Of a stretch of DNA of 64,000 nt, positions 43,902 to 53,608 are shown piece by piece. The notes under the pieces are model-generated. The model had not been told where the DNA came from. It ran no database searches and saw only the letters and a program-made list of their open reading frames with translations. Position numbers and translations under genes: made by a program. Position 1 is the stretch's first letter; the number at the start of each line of letters is the position of its first letter. Location: positions 771,501 to 835,500 of the forward strand of contig NZ_CP162414.1 in assembly GCF_040932005.1 (NCBI RefSeq). The letters are read 5' to 3'. Source of the DNA: Aestuariibius sp. HNIBRBA575 (GTDB lineage: Bacteria; Pseudomonadota; Alphaproteobacteria; Rhodobacterales; Rhodobacteraceae).

Positions 43902-45254
43902 ATGTCTGGCCACGGCACCCCGATCCCTATGACCTCTCGTAAATGCGGGCCGCTGAAAGGCGTCGCAAATGTTCCCGGTGATAAATCCATTTCGCATCGC
44001 TCATTGATCCTTGGGGCGATGGCTGTGGGCGAAACCCGCATCACTGGCCTGCTCGAAGGTGAAGACGTGCTGGATACCGCCAAGGCTATGCGGGCCTTTG
44101 GGGCTGAGGTCACGGATCATGGCGGCGGCGAATGGAGTGTGCATGGCGTCGGCGTTGGCGGTTTCGCGGAACCCGACAATGTGGTGGATTGCGGCAATTC
44201 CGGCACCGGCGTGCGGCTGATCATGGGCGCGATGGCCACGTCGCCGATCACCGTAACCTTTACCGGGGATGCCAGCCTGAATGGCCGCCCCATGGCGCGG
44301 GTCACAGACCCAATCGCGTTGTTTGGCGCGCAATCGGTGGGCCGTGCCGGGGGCCGTTTGCCGATGACAATTGTGGGCGCCCAAAACCCGGTGCCTGTGC
44401 GCTATACCGTGCCCATGCCGTCGGCACAGGTGAAATCCGCGGTGCTGTTGGCCGGGCTGAACGCGCCGGGCGAAACCGTGGTGATCGAAACAGAGGCAAC
44501 CCGCGATCACACCGAACGGATGTTGGCCGGGTTTGGCGCAGATATCCGCGTTGAACAAACCGAAGAAGGCCGGGTGATCACCCTAAAAGGCCAGCCCGAA
44601 TTGAAGCCGCAAACCATCGCCGTGCCGCGCGATCCGTCATCTGCGGCATTCCCGGTCTGCGCGGCGATCATCACCGAAGGGTCGGACGTGCTGGTGCCTA
44701 ATATTGGCCTGAACCCAACCCGTGCGGGGCTGTTTACAACCCTGCGCGAAATGGGGGCAGACCTAACTTATGAAAACGAACGTTTTGAGGGCGGCGAACC
44801 TGTGGCCGATCTGCGGGCGCGGTTTTCACCGGACCTGAAAGGCATCGAAGTGGACCCCGCACGCGCCGCATCCATGATCGACGAATATCCGGTCCTGTCC
44901 GTTGTGGCGTGTTTTGCCAAAGGTCAGACCGTGATGCGCGGCGTCAAAGAATTGCGCGTCAAAGAAAGCGACCGCATTGATGCCATGGCCAAAGGTCTGC
45001 GGGCCGCAGGTGTGACGGTAGAAGAGGGCGAAGATTGGTGGATCGTCAACGGTCTGGGCCACGGCAATGTGCCGGGCGGGGCCACCGCCATGGCGCAACT
45101 GGATCACCGGATCGCCATGTCGTTTATGATCATGGGCATGGGCACCAATGCGCCGATGTCTGTGGATGACGGCAACCCAATCGCCACATCGTTCCCGATT
45201 TTTGAACCTTTGATGGCGGAACTGGGTGCCAACGTTGAACGGGCAAACCGTTGA
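43902..45254 (+). CDS. aroA: 3-phosphoshikimate 1-carboxyvinyltransferase (EPSP synthase)
   Basis: 450 residues, normal length. Sixth step of the shikimate pathway. Landmarks: [20 protein letters not shown] near 26-45, [13 protein letters not shown] near 92-104, and [20 protein letters not shown] near 348-367. The [12 protein letters not shown] sequence with alanine/serine patterns of class II-like enzymes cannot be judged for glyphosate response by eye alone. Its TGA overlaps the TTG start of the next gene (TTGA). Confidence 0.97.
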   Translation: MSGHGTPIPMTSRKCGPLKGVANVPGDKSISHRSLILGAMAVGETRITGLLEGEDVLDTAKAMRAFGAEVTDHGGGEWSVHGVGVGGFAEPDNVVDCGNSGTGVRLIMGAMATSPITVTFTGDASLNGRPMARVTDPIALFGAQSVGRAGGRLPMTIVGAQNPVPVRYTVPMPSAQVKSAVLLAGLNAPGETVVIETEATRDHTERMLAGFGADIRVEQTEEGRVITLKGQPELKPQTIAVPRDPSSAAFPVCAAIITEGSDVLVPNIGLNPTRAGLFTTLREMGADLTYENERFEGGEPVADLRARFSPDLKGIEVDPARAASMIDEYPVLSVVACFAKGQTVMRGVKELRVKESDRIDAMAKGLRAAGVTVEEGEDWWIVNGLGHGNVPGGATAMAQLDHRIAMSFMIMGMGTNAPMSVDDGNPIATSFPIFEPLMAELGANVERANR

Positions 45255-45769
45255 TACGATGTATTTTCTGGGGGCTGTTTGCGGCCACAATGGCGATCTA
45301 TGTGACAATGATCACATGGACATTGCCGACCATTCAGGCCGCAGCTGGGGGGCTGCCTGCCTTTGATATGCGTCCGGGCGGCTATGATTTTGCCGCCGCG
45401 CAAACGTTTCTAACCGCGCTCAGCCAAGACGGGCGTGACCTCTATCTGGGCGCGCAACACCGGTTGGATTTAATCTATCCGGGGTTGCTGGCTCTGACCT
45501 TGATCCTTGGTTTGCGACTGGTCTGGGCGCCGCGATTGGCCACGCAATTCAGCATCGCCGCCTGTGTCGCAGCGGTTGCGGATTACACCGAAAACATGTT
45601 GGTGGGACGTATGTTGCGTCAAACGGTGGATGCTGTGACCCCTGACATGGTTGCGTCGGCCAATTGGGCCACCCTGGTCAAATCCGCAGGTGACACAATC
45701 GCAATGACCGCGTTGTTGATCGGCGGATTGTTGGCGCTGTATCGCCGTTTTCGGCCCGCCAAATCCTGA
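45251..45769 (+). CDS. Small four-helix membrane protein of unknown function
   Basis: 172 residues, reading from the TTG at 45251, whose bases overlap the aroA stop (TTGA), so it is probably coupled to aroA. About four membrane segments (5-25, 72-92, 98-115 and 143-162). The central [17 protein letters not shown] and the [15 protein letters not shown] helix do not match a family that I recognise by name. No ATG in frame precedes the conserved-looking N-terminus. Function unknown. Confidence 0.65.
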   Translation: MIRCIFWGLFAATMAIYVTMITWTLPTIQAAAGGLPAFDMRPGGYDFAAAQTFLTALSQDGRDLYLGAQHRLDLIYPGLLALTLILGLRLVWAPRLATQFSIAACVAAVADYTENMLVGRMLRQTVDAVTPDMVASANWATLVKSAGDTIAMTALLIGGLLALYRRFRPAKS

Positions 45770-45770
45770 T

Positions 45771-47258
45771 CTATCCCCCCCGCGCCAAGGCGTTTTCCGG
45801 CAGGCGTTGTTCCCCCAAAACCTGTGCGACGCTGGCCGTGGGGCGGTGTGAGCGACGGATAAAATCCCAGACTTCGCGGATCACCACACGACGCCCCATG
45901 CGCGTGTACCACCGCATGGCATGTCGAATGTCTGGGTCCGGGTGAAACCAAACCCGAGCCAAGGCTTTGGGGCGCAGTTGCAGGCACATTTCGATCAATT
46001 TCACCCATAAAAACACCCGCCAAGCCGGAACATTTGGCACCTCCATCACTTGGTGTTTGTAATCCCACCGCGTCATATCCGGTTCGATCACAATGCGGTT
46101 TTTGACGTGATCAAAAAACGGGGTCCAACGGTGCGGCGTGGCAAATACCGACATGACCTGATCCGGATCATATGCCAGTAAGTGTTTCAAAAGACGCCAG
46201 TAATCGCGATCTGTCTCTTCTTCGAACCCAACCGCAAAGGTACAAAGCCCGATCATGCCATGGGCGCGCAGCAATTGAATGGCCTGTTGATCCTTGGCGC
46301 GGGTGCCGCCCTTTTTGACGGCCTCTAACGTGGCTTCGTCTGTGCCTTCTAACCCCAGCAAAACCCGCAACACACCGGCCTGTTTATAGAGCGGCAACAA
46401 ATCGGCATCACGCACAATATCATCCGCGCGGGTCGATCCGATGATCTGAACCGGGACATTTTCAGCGATCATCGCGTGCAAAAATGCCGTCCAAACGCGG
46501 CGCGAAGAGGTGGGGTTTTCATCGGCCAGATTGATCAGCTCGACCCCATGTTCGCGGTGCAGCCACGCGATTTCAGCGGCCAGTTTGACCGGATCACGAT
46601 AGCGCCATTTGGTCCAGAACCCACGTTGGCCGCAATAGGTGCATAGATGCGGACAGCCCCGCGAAAATTGCAGGATCACCGCGCGTTTACCGCCCCAATA
46701 GGAATGATCGGCAAAATCCATCAGTTCCCAACCGATGCGATAAGCATCCAGGTCTTTGATCATCGGGGCCGGGCGGGTGGCCGTGGGTTTGCCTGCCACC
46801 CGCAGCGCAATGCCGGGGATCTGGCGCAGGTCGTGTTGGGCCGCAATGGCGCTCATCAATGACACGGCTGTCGCTTCGCCTTCGCCGCGCACAATCACGT
46901 CTACCTCTGGGCATTGATCCAGCACCTGTTGCCAATGATAACTGGGATAAACACCCCCATAGATGATCTGAACCTGCGGCAGCCACGCACGAATGCGGGC
47001 CACCAGACGCGCCACAACCGGATGCACAGACGACGAACCAGAATGGCCGATCAGCACGGCGTCCGGCCGGGTCGATTTGAGCCGTTTCAGGATCGTCAAA
47101 TCGTCCAGATTGTCAGGGTCCGCGTTCAGCAATGTCACGTCATGACCCGCATCAATCAGTGGCCCGCCAATGCACAATAACCCAAAGGGTGGCAGGTTTT
47201 CGCGCGGCATACGGCTGCCGATTGCGCTATGGGGCGGGTGAAGTAGGGTGATACGCAT
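45771..47258 (-). CDS. B12-binding radical-SAM protein, BchE-like
   Basis: 495 residues. An N-terminal cobalamin-binding-like Rossmann domain (about 1-140) precedes a radical-SAM core with C202, C206 and C209 in [11 protein letters not shown]. The following [20 protein letters not shown] and [13 protein letters not shown] resemble the anaerobic Mg-protoporphyrin monomethyl-ester cyclase family (BchE), and databases may label it so. No other photosynthesis gene lies in the window, and the B12 motif DxHxxG is not evident, so the reaction should be left open. It is inserted on the opposite strand between aroA and cmk. Confidence 0.75.
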   Translation of the reverse strand: MRITLLHPPHSAIGSRMPRENLPPFGLLCIGGPLIDAGHDVTLLNADPDNLDDLTILKRLKSTRPDAVLIGHSGSSSVHPVVARLVARIRAWLPQVQIIYGGVYPSYHWQQVLDQCPEVDVIVRGEGEATAVSLMSAIAAQHDLRQIPGIALRVAGKPTATRPAPMIKDLDAYRIGWELMDFADHSYWGGKRAVILQFSRGCPHLCTYCGQRGFWTKWRYRDPVKLAAEIAWLHREHGVELINLADENPTSSRRVWTAFLHAMIAENVPVQIIGSTRADDIVRDADLLPLYKQAGVLRVLLGLEGTDEATLEAVKKGGTRAKDQQAIQLLRAHGMIGLCTFAVGFEEETDRDYWRLLKHLLAYDPDQVMSVFATPHRWTPFFDHVKNRIVIEPDMTRWDYKHQVMEVPNVPAWRVFLWVKLIEMCLQLRPKALARVWFHPDPDIRHAMRWYTRMGRRVVIREVWDFIRRSHRPTASVAQVLGEQRLPENALARGG

Positions 47259-47320
47259 TGTGGCTCCTTTTCTTTGGGGCCAATTTGGTCCAGATATGTG
47301 CAGAATATCAGGAGGATGCG

Positions 47321-47926
47321 ATGAGCTTTACCGTGGCAATTGATGGGCCAGCAGCAGCTGGAAAAGGCACCATTTCCAAGGCCGTGGCTGCCGAATTCGG
47401 CTTTGGGCATCTGGATACGGGGCTGCTTTATCGGGCGGTGGGCGCGCAGATGTTGGCAGGGTTTGACCCGATCGAAGCGGCCAAAGCGTTAACTCTGGAT
47501 CAGATGCAGGGCGATTTGCGCACACCGGATGTGGCGCAGGCGGCCAGCAAGGTCGCGGTGATCCCAGAAGTGCGCGCCGCGTTGCTGGATTTTCAGCGCG
47601 CATTTGCCATGCGGGCCGGGGGCGCTGTGCTGGATGGGCGCGACATCGGCACGGTGATTTGCCCGGATGCAGACGTGAAATTATTTGTCACGGCCCGCGC
47701 GGACATCCGCGCCAAACGTCGCCATGCAGAATTGGTCAGCAACGGGATCGATGACAGTTTCGAAACCGTGCTGGCAGATGTCAAAGCCCGCGATGCACGC
47801 GACGCCGACCGCGCCGAGGCGCCGATGGTGGCCGCCAAAGATGCGATCCTGATCGACACGTCTGATTTGAGCATCGACGAAGCCATCGCCCAAGCCGCCC
47901 AAGCCGTGCAGGCCGCGCGGGGTTAA
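47321..47926 (+). CDS. cmk: Cytidylate kinase
   Basis: 201 residues from the ATG at 47321 with AGGAGG five bases upstream. Phosphorylates CMP and dCMP. P-loop GPAAAGKGT near 9-17, [13 protein letters not shown] near 29-41, and [19 protein letters not shown] near 104-122. In relatives cmk is normally followed by rpsA (ribosomal protein S1); here the inositol locus begins 14 bases later on the other strand, so the usual order is broken. Confidence 0.95.
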   Translation: MSFTVAIDGPAAAGKGTISKAVAAEFGFGHLDTGLLYRAVGAQMLAGFDPIEAAKALTLDQMQGDLRTPDVAQAASKVAVIPEVRAALLDFQRAFAMRAGGAVLDGRDIGTVICPDADVKLFVTARADIRAKRRHAELVSNGIDDSFETVLADVKARDARDADRAEAPMVAAKDAILIDTSDLSIDEAIAQAAQAVQAARG

Positions 47927-47939
47927 CCGCGCGACAGCG

Positions 47940-48932
47940 TTATAGGTTCAGCATCTGGGGTTGACCCGTTGCGCAGCTTTGCGCGGCGGCATCGGCCATC
48001 AATTGCGCCTTTAGCCCATCACGTATGCCCGGATGGGGCGGCGTGCCATTGTTTAGCGCCTCAACGAAATGGGTCATTTCATGGCGATAGGCAGCTTCAT
48101 ACCGTTCCAGGAAAAAGTTCTGTGTTGGCGCCCGGGTAATGCCATTTTCCGTTGCGATTTCAACGCTGTCCTCTAATTGGTTTTCCGCGCGCAACATGCC
48201 TTTGGCGCCATGCACTTCGATCCGTTGGTCATATCCATAGGTGGCGCGGCGCGAATTGCTGATCTGGCAAATTTTGCCGCTGGCGGTGGTCAGCGTCACG
48301 GCGGCTGTGTCCACATCCCCGGCTTGGCCGATTTGCGGATCAACCAAGGACGACCCAACCGCATGCAGGCTGACCGGGTCTTCGCCCAGCAGAAACCGCG
48401 CCATGTCCAGATCGTGGATCATCATGTCACGAAACAGCCCGCCTGAGGTTTCGATGTAGGAAATCGGGGGCGGGGACGGGTCGCGCGACAGGATGGTGAC
48501 CAGTTCCACATTGCCAATCTGACCCTTGGTGATCCGGTTTTGCATTGCGGCAAAGCTGGGATCAAACCGGCGATTAAACGCGGTCATAAACGGCACACCT
48601 GTCTCTTCGACGATGCGAATACAGTCGCGAATGCGATCCGATGACAGGTCCACAGGCTTTTCGCAGAAAATCGCCTTGCCCGCGCGGGCGCAGGCGTGGA
48701 TTTGATCGTAATGCAGGGTGGTCGGCGTGCCAATCACCACCGCATCCACCTGATCGGACGCGATTAACTCATCCGCGTTCATCACCTGTGCACCTGTTTT
48801 GGCCGCCAACGCCTGTGCCGGTGCGTCAAAGGCATCCGCCACGGCTGTAACCTGTGCGGTGTCCAGAAAATTTAACGTGCGGGCGTGGACTTGGCCAATG
48901 CGCCCACAGCCCAGAATTCCGATACGCACCAT
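47940..48932 (-). CDS. iolG: myo-Inositol 2-dehydrogenase
   Basis: 330 residues, Gfo/Idh/MocA family. NAD-dependent oxidation of myo-inositol to 2-keto-myo-inositol, the entry step. GCGRIGQVHART cofactor loop at 8-19, catalytic lysine in FCEKPVD near 95, RDMMIHDLDMARFLLG near 170-185 with the conserved Asp/His. Last gene of iolD-C-B-aldolase-iolG, one base after the preceding stop (TGACATG). Best of the three dehydrogenases in the locus for true IolG by sequence and position. Confidence 0.9.
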   Translation of the reverse strand: MVRIGILGCGRIGQVHARTLNFLDTAQVTAVADAFDAPAQALAAKTGAQVMNADELIASDQVDAVVIGTPTTLHYDQIHACARAGKAIFCEKPVDLSSDRIRDCIRIVEETGVPFMTAFNRRFDPSFAAMQNRITKGQIGNVELVTILSRDPSPPPISYIETSGGLFRDMMIHDLDMARFLLGEDPVSLHAVGSSLVDPQIGQAGDVDTAAVTLTTASGKICQISNSRRATYGYDQRIEVHGAKGMLRAENQLEDSVEIATENGITRAPTQNFFLERYEAAYRHEMTHFVEALNNGTPPHPGIRDGLKAQLMADAAAQSCATGQPQMLNL

Positions 48933-48933
48933 G

Positions 48934-49764
48934 TCAGGCTCCTTTGAAGGCGGCTAAAACCCGGCGCGTTGCCGCGACCATCGGGTCATGGGTTTCTTGC
49001 AGGATGGTGACCCGGTCAAATCTGTCCGGGTCAACGTTGACAGCGTTGCGCATCGCCGCGCCAAAGGCCATGCGTAATTCCGTGCCGATGTTGAATTTGC
49101 ACACGTTTGATCCGCGCGCCAATGCGGTGCGTTGCGCCACAGGCACGCCGGATCCGCCATGGATGACCAGCGGCACATCTGTGACGGCCTGAATGGCGCG
49201 AATGCGGGCTTCGTCCAATCCGCCCTCTTTGTCCTGTTGCAAATGCACGTTGCCGACCGAAATCGCCATGGCATCGACCCCGGTGTCGCGGGCAAATTGC
49301 GCCGCTTGGTCCGGGTCGGTTCCGGCGGACCGCTCGCCGCCGCTATAGCCGACAAAACCGATTTCGCCTTCGCAGGACATTCCGGCGGCATGGGCCATGT
49401 CTGCGATGCGGGCAGTGTCGTCGATATTCTGGGCCAAAGACGTGCGAGATCCGTCAAACATTACCGACGTAAAGCCCGAATCGAGCGCGATTTTGCAATC
49501 CTCATACGTATAGCCGTGGTCCAGATGTGCCACGACCGGCACATCGGCAGCTTCGGCCAAATGGCGGAACATTTTGCCAAGGATCGGCAACGGTGTATGC
49601 GCGCGACAACCCGGGCCTGCCTGCAAAATCACCGGCACATTTTCGGCCTCGGCGGCGGCGACAAAGGCGCGCATATCTTCCCAGCCCAGCGTGACCAACC
49701 CGGCCACCGCATACCCGTGTTTCAATGCAGGTTGAAGCACATCAGAAAGCGTTGCCAGCGTCAT
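48934..49764 (-). CDS. iolJ: Class II aldolase, probable 5-dehydro-2-deoxy-6-phosphogluconate aldolase
   Basis: 276 residues. Class II fructose-bisphosphate-aldolase fold: zinc ligands in VVAHLDHGYTYEDC near 80-93, EGEIGFVGYSGGE near 130-142, and VIHGGSGVP near 197. In the inositol pathway it would split the IolC product to dihydroxyacetone phosphate and malonic semialdehyde. The symbol follows B. subtilis; assignment rests on the operon context. Start overlaps the iolB stop as ATGA. Confidence 0.85.
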   Translation of the reverse strand: MTLATLSDVLQPALKHGYAVAGLVTLGWEDMRAFVAAAEAENVPVILQAGPGCRAHTPLPILGKMFRHLAEAADVPVVAHLDHGYTYEDCKIALDSGFTSVMFDGSRTSLAQNIDDTARIADMAHAAGMSCEGEIGFVGYSGGERSAGTDPDQAAQFARDTGVDAMAISVGNVHLQQDKEGGLDEARIRAIQAVTDVPLVIHGGSGVPVAQRTALARGSNVCKFNIGTELRMAFGAAMRNAVNVDPDRFDRVTILQETHDPMVAATRRVLAAFKGA

Positions 49765-50603
49765 TTAAATTTCGCCACCATGTCCAGAATACCGGGAATT
49801 GTGTGCAATTGTTCGGCATGTTGCGGCTGGAAATATTGTTTCAACGAACGCTGAGACAGACCGCCAAGGATGGTGAAATAATACATTTCATAGCCCGGCA
49901 TCGCCACACATGGGTGATAGCCAGAGCGCAGACAAATCGTGGATTTATCTTTGATATGATGGGCTTGTCCCAGATCGTCCCCTTCTTGTTGGATGATCTG
50001 AACGCCGGTGCCGTAATTGGGCCGGAACCGGTAATTATAGGTTTCATCATGGCGGGTTTCATCCGGCAGACGATCTGTGTCGTGTTTGTGGGGCGGAAAA
50101 CCGGACCAGCCGCCCGCGCCAACAGTGTAAAGTTCACTGACCAGCAGGCGGCCCACTTTGTCATGCTGTTTCTGGCCGAGGATATGTTTAATTTTGCGAT
50201 GGGTTTTGGTGTCGTCGGACCCGTATTGCACCACGTCCAATTCGTCTGCGCGTACGGCAAAAGGTTCCAGAACCTCGTCAAATTTGGCACCGGCAATGAA
50301 CACTTCGGTGGTGTCGCTGAGGCAGGTAAACGTCGCCTTCATGCCAGACGGGACATAGACGCCTTCGGGATCGCCGTCCCAGACATCCACACCGCGCCCG
50401 CCCAGATCGTCGGCGCGAAAATCGCCAACCTGCACATCAATGCTGCCTGTGGCGGGCACGATACAGGTTTCGTAACCGGGCACGGCATATTCAAACACTT
50501 CGCCCTTTTTCAGGTTGATCATGTTGAAATAATTCAGCGGGACAAAACCATCCTCGGCGTCAACGATCGGTTTGTTTTTGTTATCAAATGGCGGGATATG
50601 CAT
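49761..50603 (-). CDS. iolB: 5-Deoxy-glucuronate isomerase
   Basis: 280 residues, bicupin. Isomerises 5-deoxy-D-glucuronate to 5-dehydro-2-deoxygluconate. Typical segments: SGFPPHKHDTDRLPDETRHD near 166-185, containing metal-binding histidines and glutamate, then YNYRFRP and a C-terminal HPCVAMPGYEMYYFTILGG. Located between iolC and the aldolase gene, 12 bases after iolC. Confidence 0.93.
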   Translation of the reverse strand: MHIPPFDNKNKPIVDAEDGFVPLNYFNMINLKKGEVFEYAVPGYETCIVPATGSIDVQVGDFRADDLGGRGVDVWDGDPEGVYVPSGMKATFTCLSDTTEVFIAGAKFDEVLEPFAVRADELDVVQYGSDDTKTHRKIKHILGQKQHDKVGRLLVSELYTVGAGGWSGFPPHKHDTDRLPDETRHDETYNYRFRPNYGTGVQIIQQEGDDLGQAHHIKDKSTICLRSGYHPCVAMPGYEMYYFTILGGLSQRSLKQYFQPQHAEQLHTIPGILDMVAKFK

Positions 50604-50615
50604 GTCTTGATCCTT

Positions 50616-51593
50616 TCAAGCTTGGGTAGCGCCGGGATGCGAAGCGAGGAACGCGTCAAGCTCGGCTAAGGTGGGCATGGCGGGGGCGCAGCCGGGTTTG
50701 GCCACAACGATCGAGGCACAGGCGGACCCGCGCAAAATGGCGTCGCGCATAGGGTGCCCATCCGCGAGTGAGGCCAGAAAACCGGCCATGAAACTGTCGC
50801 CCGCGCCGGTGGGTTTGACGGCCTGAACGGGATAGATCCCTGTGCGGATTTCCTGCCCCTGAACAAAGGTCACAGCCCCCTCAGCGCCCATTTTATAGAC
50901 CACAATGGCGGCGTTTTTCTGGGCCAGTTCGCGGGCTTTGGCCAAACCTTGGTCGATGTGACCAGCCATAAAGCCGAACTCTTCGTCATTGCCGACAATC
51001 ATGTCTGACAGGGTTCCGGCGCGGGATAGAACCTGTTGGGCGACCTGCGGGCTAGGCCAGCTATAGGGGCGGTAATCCACGTCAAAGATGACCGGGATGC
51101 CAGCGGCGCGCGCCAGTTCAAAGGCGCGGAATGTGGCGCTGCGCGATGGTTCGGCGGCAAAGACAGTTCCGGCGGTGATCAATGCGCTGTATTGGCTGTA
51201 ATCGACCGCCTCAACATCGGCGATATCCATCTGAAAATCGGCGGCATTGTTGCGATAGATCACCGATTGGTGGTCCTCAATGCGGGTTTCATAAATCGCC
51301 AGTGACGTGCGGCTTTCGCCTGAAATGGGCGTCACATGTTGGCGGTCCACGCCGTAATGATCCAACTGGTTCTGGCAATACCAGCCGATGGAATCGTCCG
51401 ACACGCGCGTCACAAGCGCGGCCTGACAGCCCAGTTTTACAAGACCCGCAGCGATGTTGGCCGATGAGCCCCCCATCGCCACCATCATGTCGGTGGCATG
51501 CTGGGTTGCGGTATTGGTCGGCGTCGGGGTCAGGTCCATCCCAACGCGCCCAATCACCAGAAATTTCTTTTGGGCGATGCCGTCGATCACCAT
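50616..51593 (-). CDS. iolC: 5-Dehydro-2-deoxygluconokinase
   Basis: 325 residues from the ATG at 51591-51593, which overlaps the iolD stop by one base (TGATG). PfkB/ribokinase family: GGSSANIAAGLVKLGCQAAL near 41-60 and the catalytic KPTGAGDSFMAGF near 255-267. Phosphorylates 5-dehydro-2-deoxygluconate. Shorter than some IolC proteins fused to a DUF2090 domain; that domain is absent here. Confidence 0.92.
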   Translation of the reverse strand: MVIDGIAQKKFLVIGRVGMDLTPTPTNTATQHATDMMVAMGGSSANIAAGLVKLGCQAALVTRVSDDSIGWYCQNQLDHYGVDRQHVTPISGESRTSLAIYETRIEDHQSVIYRNNAADFQMDIADVEAVDYSQYSALITAGTVFAAEPSRSATFRAFELARAAGIPVIFDVDYRPYSWPSPQVAQQVLSRAGTLSDMIVGNDEEFGFMAGHIDQGLAKARELAQKNAAIVVYKMGAEGAVTFVQGQEIRTGIYPVQAVKPTGAGDSFMAGFLASLADGHPMRDAILRGSACASIVVAKPGCAPAMPTLAELDAFLASHPGATQA

Positions 51594-53464
51594 CACACGC
51601 CCTTTCGCTGTTTGGCGCGCGACGATTCCCATTCCAGATGCGCTTTGGTGACGTTTTCGTCCTCGCTGATATGGGGTGTTCCGACCTCCCACCATGTGTG
51701 GCCCTCTTGGGTCCAGCCTTCATAGGGGTCCACATCCATCACGATCACATAGGTTTTGTCGGACGCTTTGGCGCGTTTAAAGGCCTCGGCCAGTTCGGAT
51801 GGATTGGCGACTTTTTCGGCGCTGGCCCCCATGGATGCGGCATGGGCGGTAAAATCAACGCCAAAGGCCTGAGGGATGGTCGGGCAATCCACCAACAGAT
51901 TGTTAAAGCTCTGATTTCCGGTGTTGTTTTGCAGCTTGTTGATCACGGCGAACCCGCCATTATCCAGCACCAACACGATCAGTTTCTTTTGGCTTAGTAC
52001 GGAGGAATAGATGTCGGAATTCATCAACATATAGGACCCGTCACCGGTGAAAATGATCGTGTCCTGATCCGGTTCACGTTCGGCCTGCGCGATCCGTGCG
52101 CCCCAGCCGCCAGCGATTTCATATCCCATGCAGGAAAACCCAAATTCCACATCCACCGTGCCCACATCCAAGGTGCGCCAATTGGCGGTGACCTCGGCTG
52201 GCAGGCCACCTGCGGCTGCGACAATGCGATCGCGTGGGGCACATAATTCATTCACCACGCCGATGGCCTGCGCATAGGAATTGGGCCGATTTCCGGGGGC
52301 GGTATTTTCGGCCACATAGGCATCCCATTTGTGCCGTTCCGACTGGGCCTGCGCAGTCCAGTCGGGTGGTGCGGCATAGGAATTTAGGCCCTGTCCTAAC
52401 AAAGGCAGCGCCAGTTTTGCATCGCCGACTATGGGCAAAGACATATGTTTGCCCGCATCGTAACGCCCGACATTGATGGAAATGAACCGGGACTCAGGCG
52501 CAAACGCGGTCCATGATCCGGTGGTAAAATCCTGAAGCCGTGTGCCAATCGCAACGATCACATCGGCCTGCTGGGCAATCGCGTTGGCGGAATTTGACCC
52601 CGTGACCCCAATAGGCCCGATATTCAGCGGATAGGTTGCCAGCAAATTGGCGCGCCCGGCAATGGTTTCGACAACCGGGATGTTGTGGGTGTCGGCAAAG
52701 CGCGTCAATTCAGCCACTGCACCGGAATATTGCACGCCGCCACCGGCGATGATCATCGGGCGTTTGGCGGATTTCAACAGGGCAGCGGCATCGTCAACCT
52801 CGGCCATATCTGGCGTTTGGCGACGGATGCGATGCACCTTTTTGTCAAAAAAACTAACCGGATAATCATAGCTCCAGCCCTGAATATCCTGCGGCAATCC
52901 CAAAAACGCCGGTCCGCATTCTGCCGGGTCCAGCATCGTCGCCAATGCGTTGGGTAGCGCGCTGAGGATTTGCGCCGGATGGGTGATGCGGTCCCAGTAA
53001 CGTGTGACGGGTTTGAACGCGTCATTCACCCCAAAGGTCGGATCGTTGAAGTTTTCCATCTGCTGCAAAATCGGATCGGGCAGGCGGGTCACAAAGCCAT
53101 CACCACATAGCATTAGCATCGGCAGCCGGTTGGCATGGGCCAGAGCGGCGCTGGTCACCAGATTGCTGGTGCCGGGCCCGGCGCTGGCGGTGCAAAACAT
53201 AAACCGCTGACGCAGCCATTGTTTGGCATAGGCGGCGGCGGCGAATCCCATGCTTTGTTCGCTTTGCCCCCGATAAAGCGGCAGTTCGTCCTGCACATTA
53301 TGCAACGCTTCGCCCAGACAGGTCACATTGCCGTGGCCAAAGATGCCAAACCCCCCGCCACAAACGCGCATTTCCACGCTGTCAATCACAATAAACTGGT
53401 TGGCAAGCCAACGGATGATGGCCTGTGCAGTGGTCAGGCGAATGGTGTTCGGGGCCATATTCAT
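51593..53464 (-). CDS. iolD: 3D-(3,5/4)-trihydroxycyclohexane-1,2-dione acylhydrolase
   Basis: 623 residues, thiamine-diphosphate enzyme that hydrolyses the diketo ring to 5-deoxyglucuronate. N-terminal Pyr domain with the conserved glutamate of LYRGQSEQSMGFAAAAYAKQ near 58-77, central domain, and the PP domain with the TPP motif starting GDGSYMLMNSDIYSSVLSQK near 458-477 and continuing to NGGFAVINKLQNN. First gene of the minus-strand iol operon; the LacI-type operator at 53562-53579 is about 100 bases upstream. Confidence 0.95.
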   Translation of the reverse strand: MNMAPNTIRLTTAQAIIRWLANQFIVIDSVEMRVCGGGFGIFGHGNVTCLGEALHNVQDELPLYRGQSEQSMGFAAAAYAKQWLRQRFMFCTASAGPGTSNLVTSAALAHANRLPMLMLCGDGFVTRLPDPILQQMENFNDPTFGVNDAFKPVTRYWDRITHPAQILSALPNALATMLDPAECGPAFLGLPQDIQGWSYDYPVSFFDKKVHRIRRQTPDMAEVDDAAALLKSAKRPMIIAGGGVQYSGAVAELTRFADTHNIPVVETIAGRANLLATYPLNIGPIGVTGSNSANAIAQQADVIVAIGTRLQDFTTGSWTAFAPESRFISINVGRYDAGKHMSLPIVGDAKLALPLLGQGLNSYAAPPDWTAQAQSERHKWDAYVAENTAPGNRPNSYAQAIGVVNELCAPRDRIVAAAGGLPAEVTANWRTLDVGTVDVEFGFSCMGYEIAGGWGARIAQAEREPDQDTIIFTGDGSYMLMNSDIYSSVLSQKKLIVLVLDNGGFAVINKLQNNTGNQSFNNLLVDCPTIPQAFGVDFTAHAASMGASAEKVANPSELAEAFKRAKASDKTYVIVMDVDPYEGWTQEGHTWWEVGTPHISEDENVTKAHLEWESSRAKQRKGV

Positions 53465-53561
53465 GTGGCGCTATCCTCTGTGCCCCACCCCAATTGCGGG
53501 GCGGCAAAATTAACGTTCCCGCTTTTGAAGCTTGCGAGATTTCGAATCTGAGGATACAAGT

Positions 53562-53579
53562 TTTGCAACCGGTTGCAAA
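53562..53579. promoter_or_regulatory. LacI-type operator TTTGCAACCGGTTGCAAA (iolD/dehydrogenase divergent region)
   Basis: Perfect 18-bp palindrome centred on CG, the usual form of a LacI-family site, in the gap between iolD (minus) and the plus-strand dehydrogenase. The same 18 bases recur at 58645-58662 before the LacI gene and the inositol importer. Confidence 0.88.
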
Positions 53580-53608
53580 TATATTTCAATCGGCGGGGAG
53601 GATCAGCA

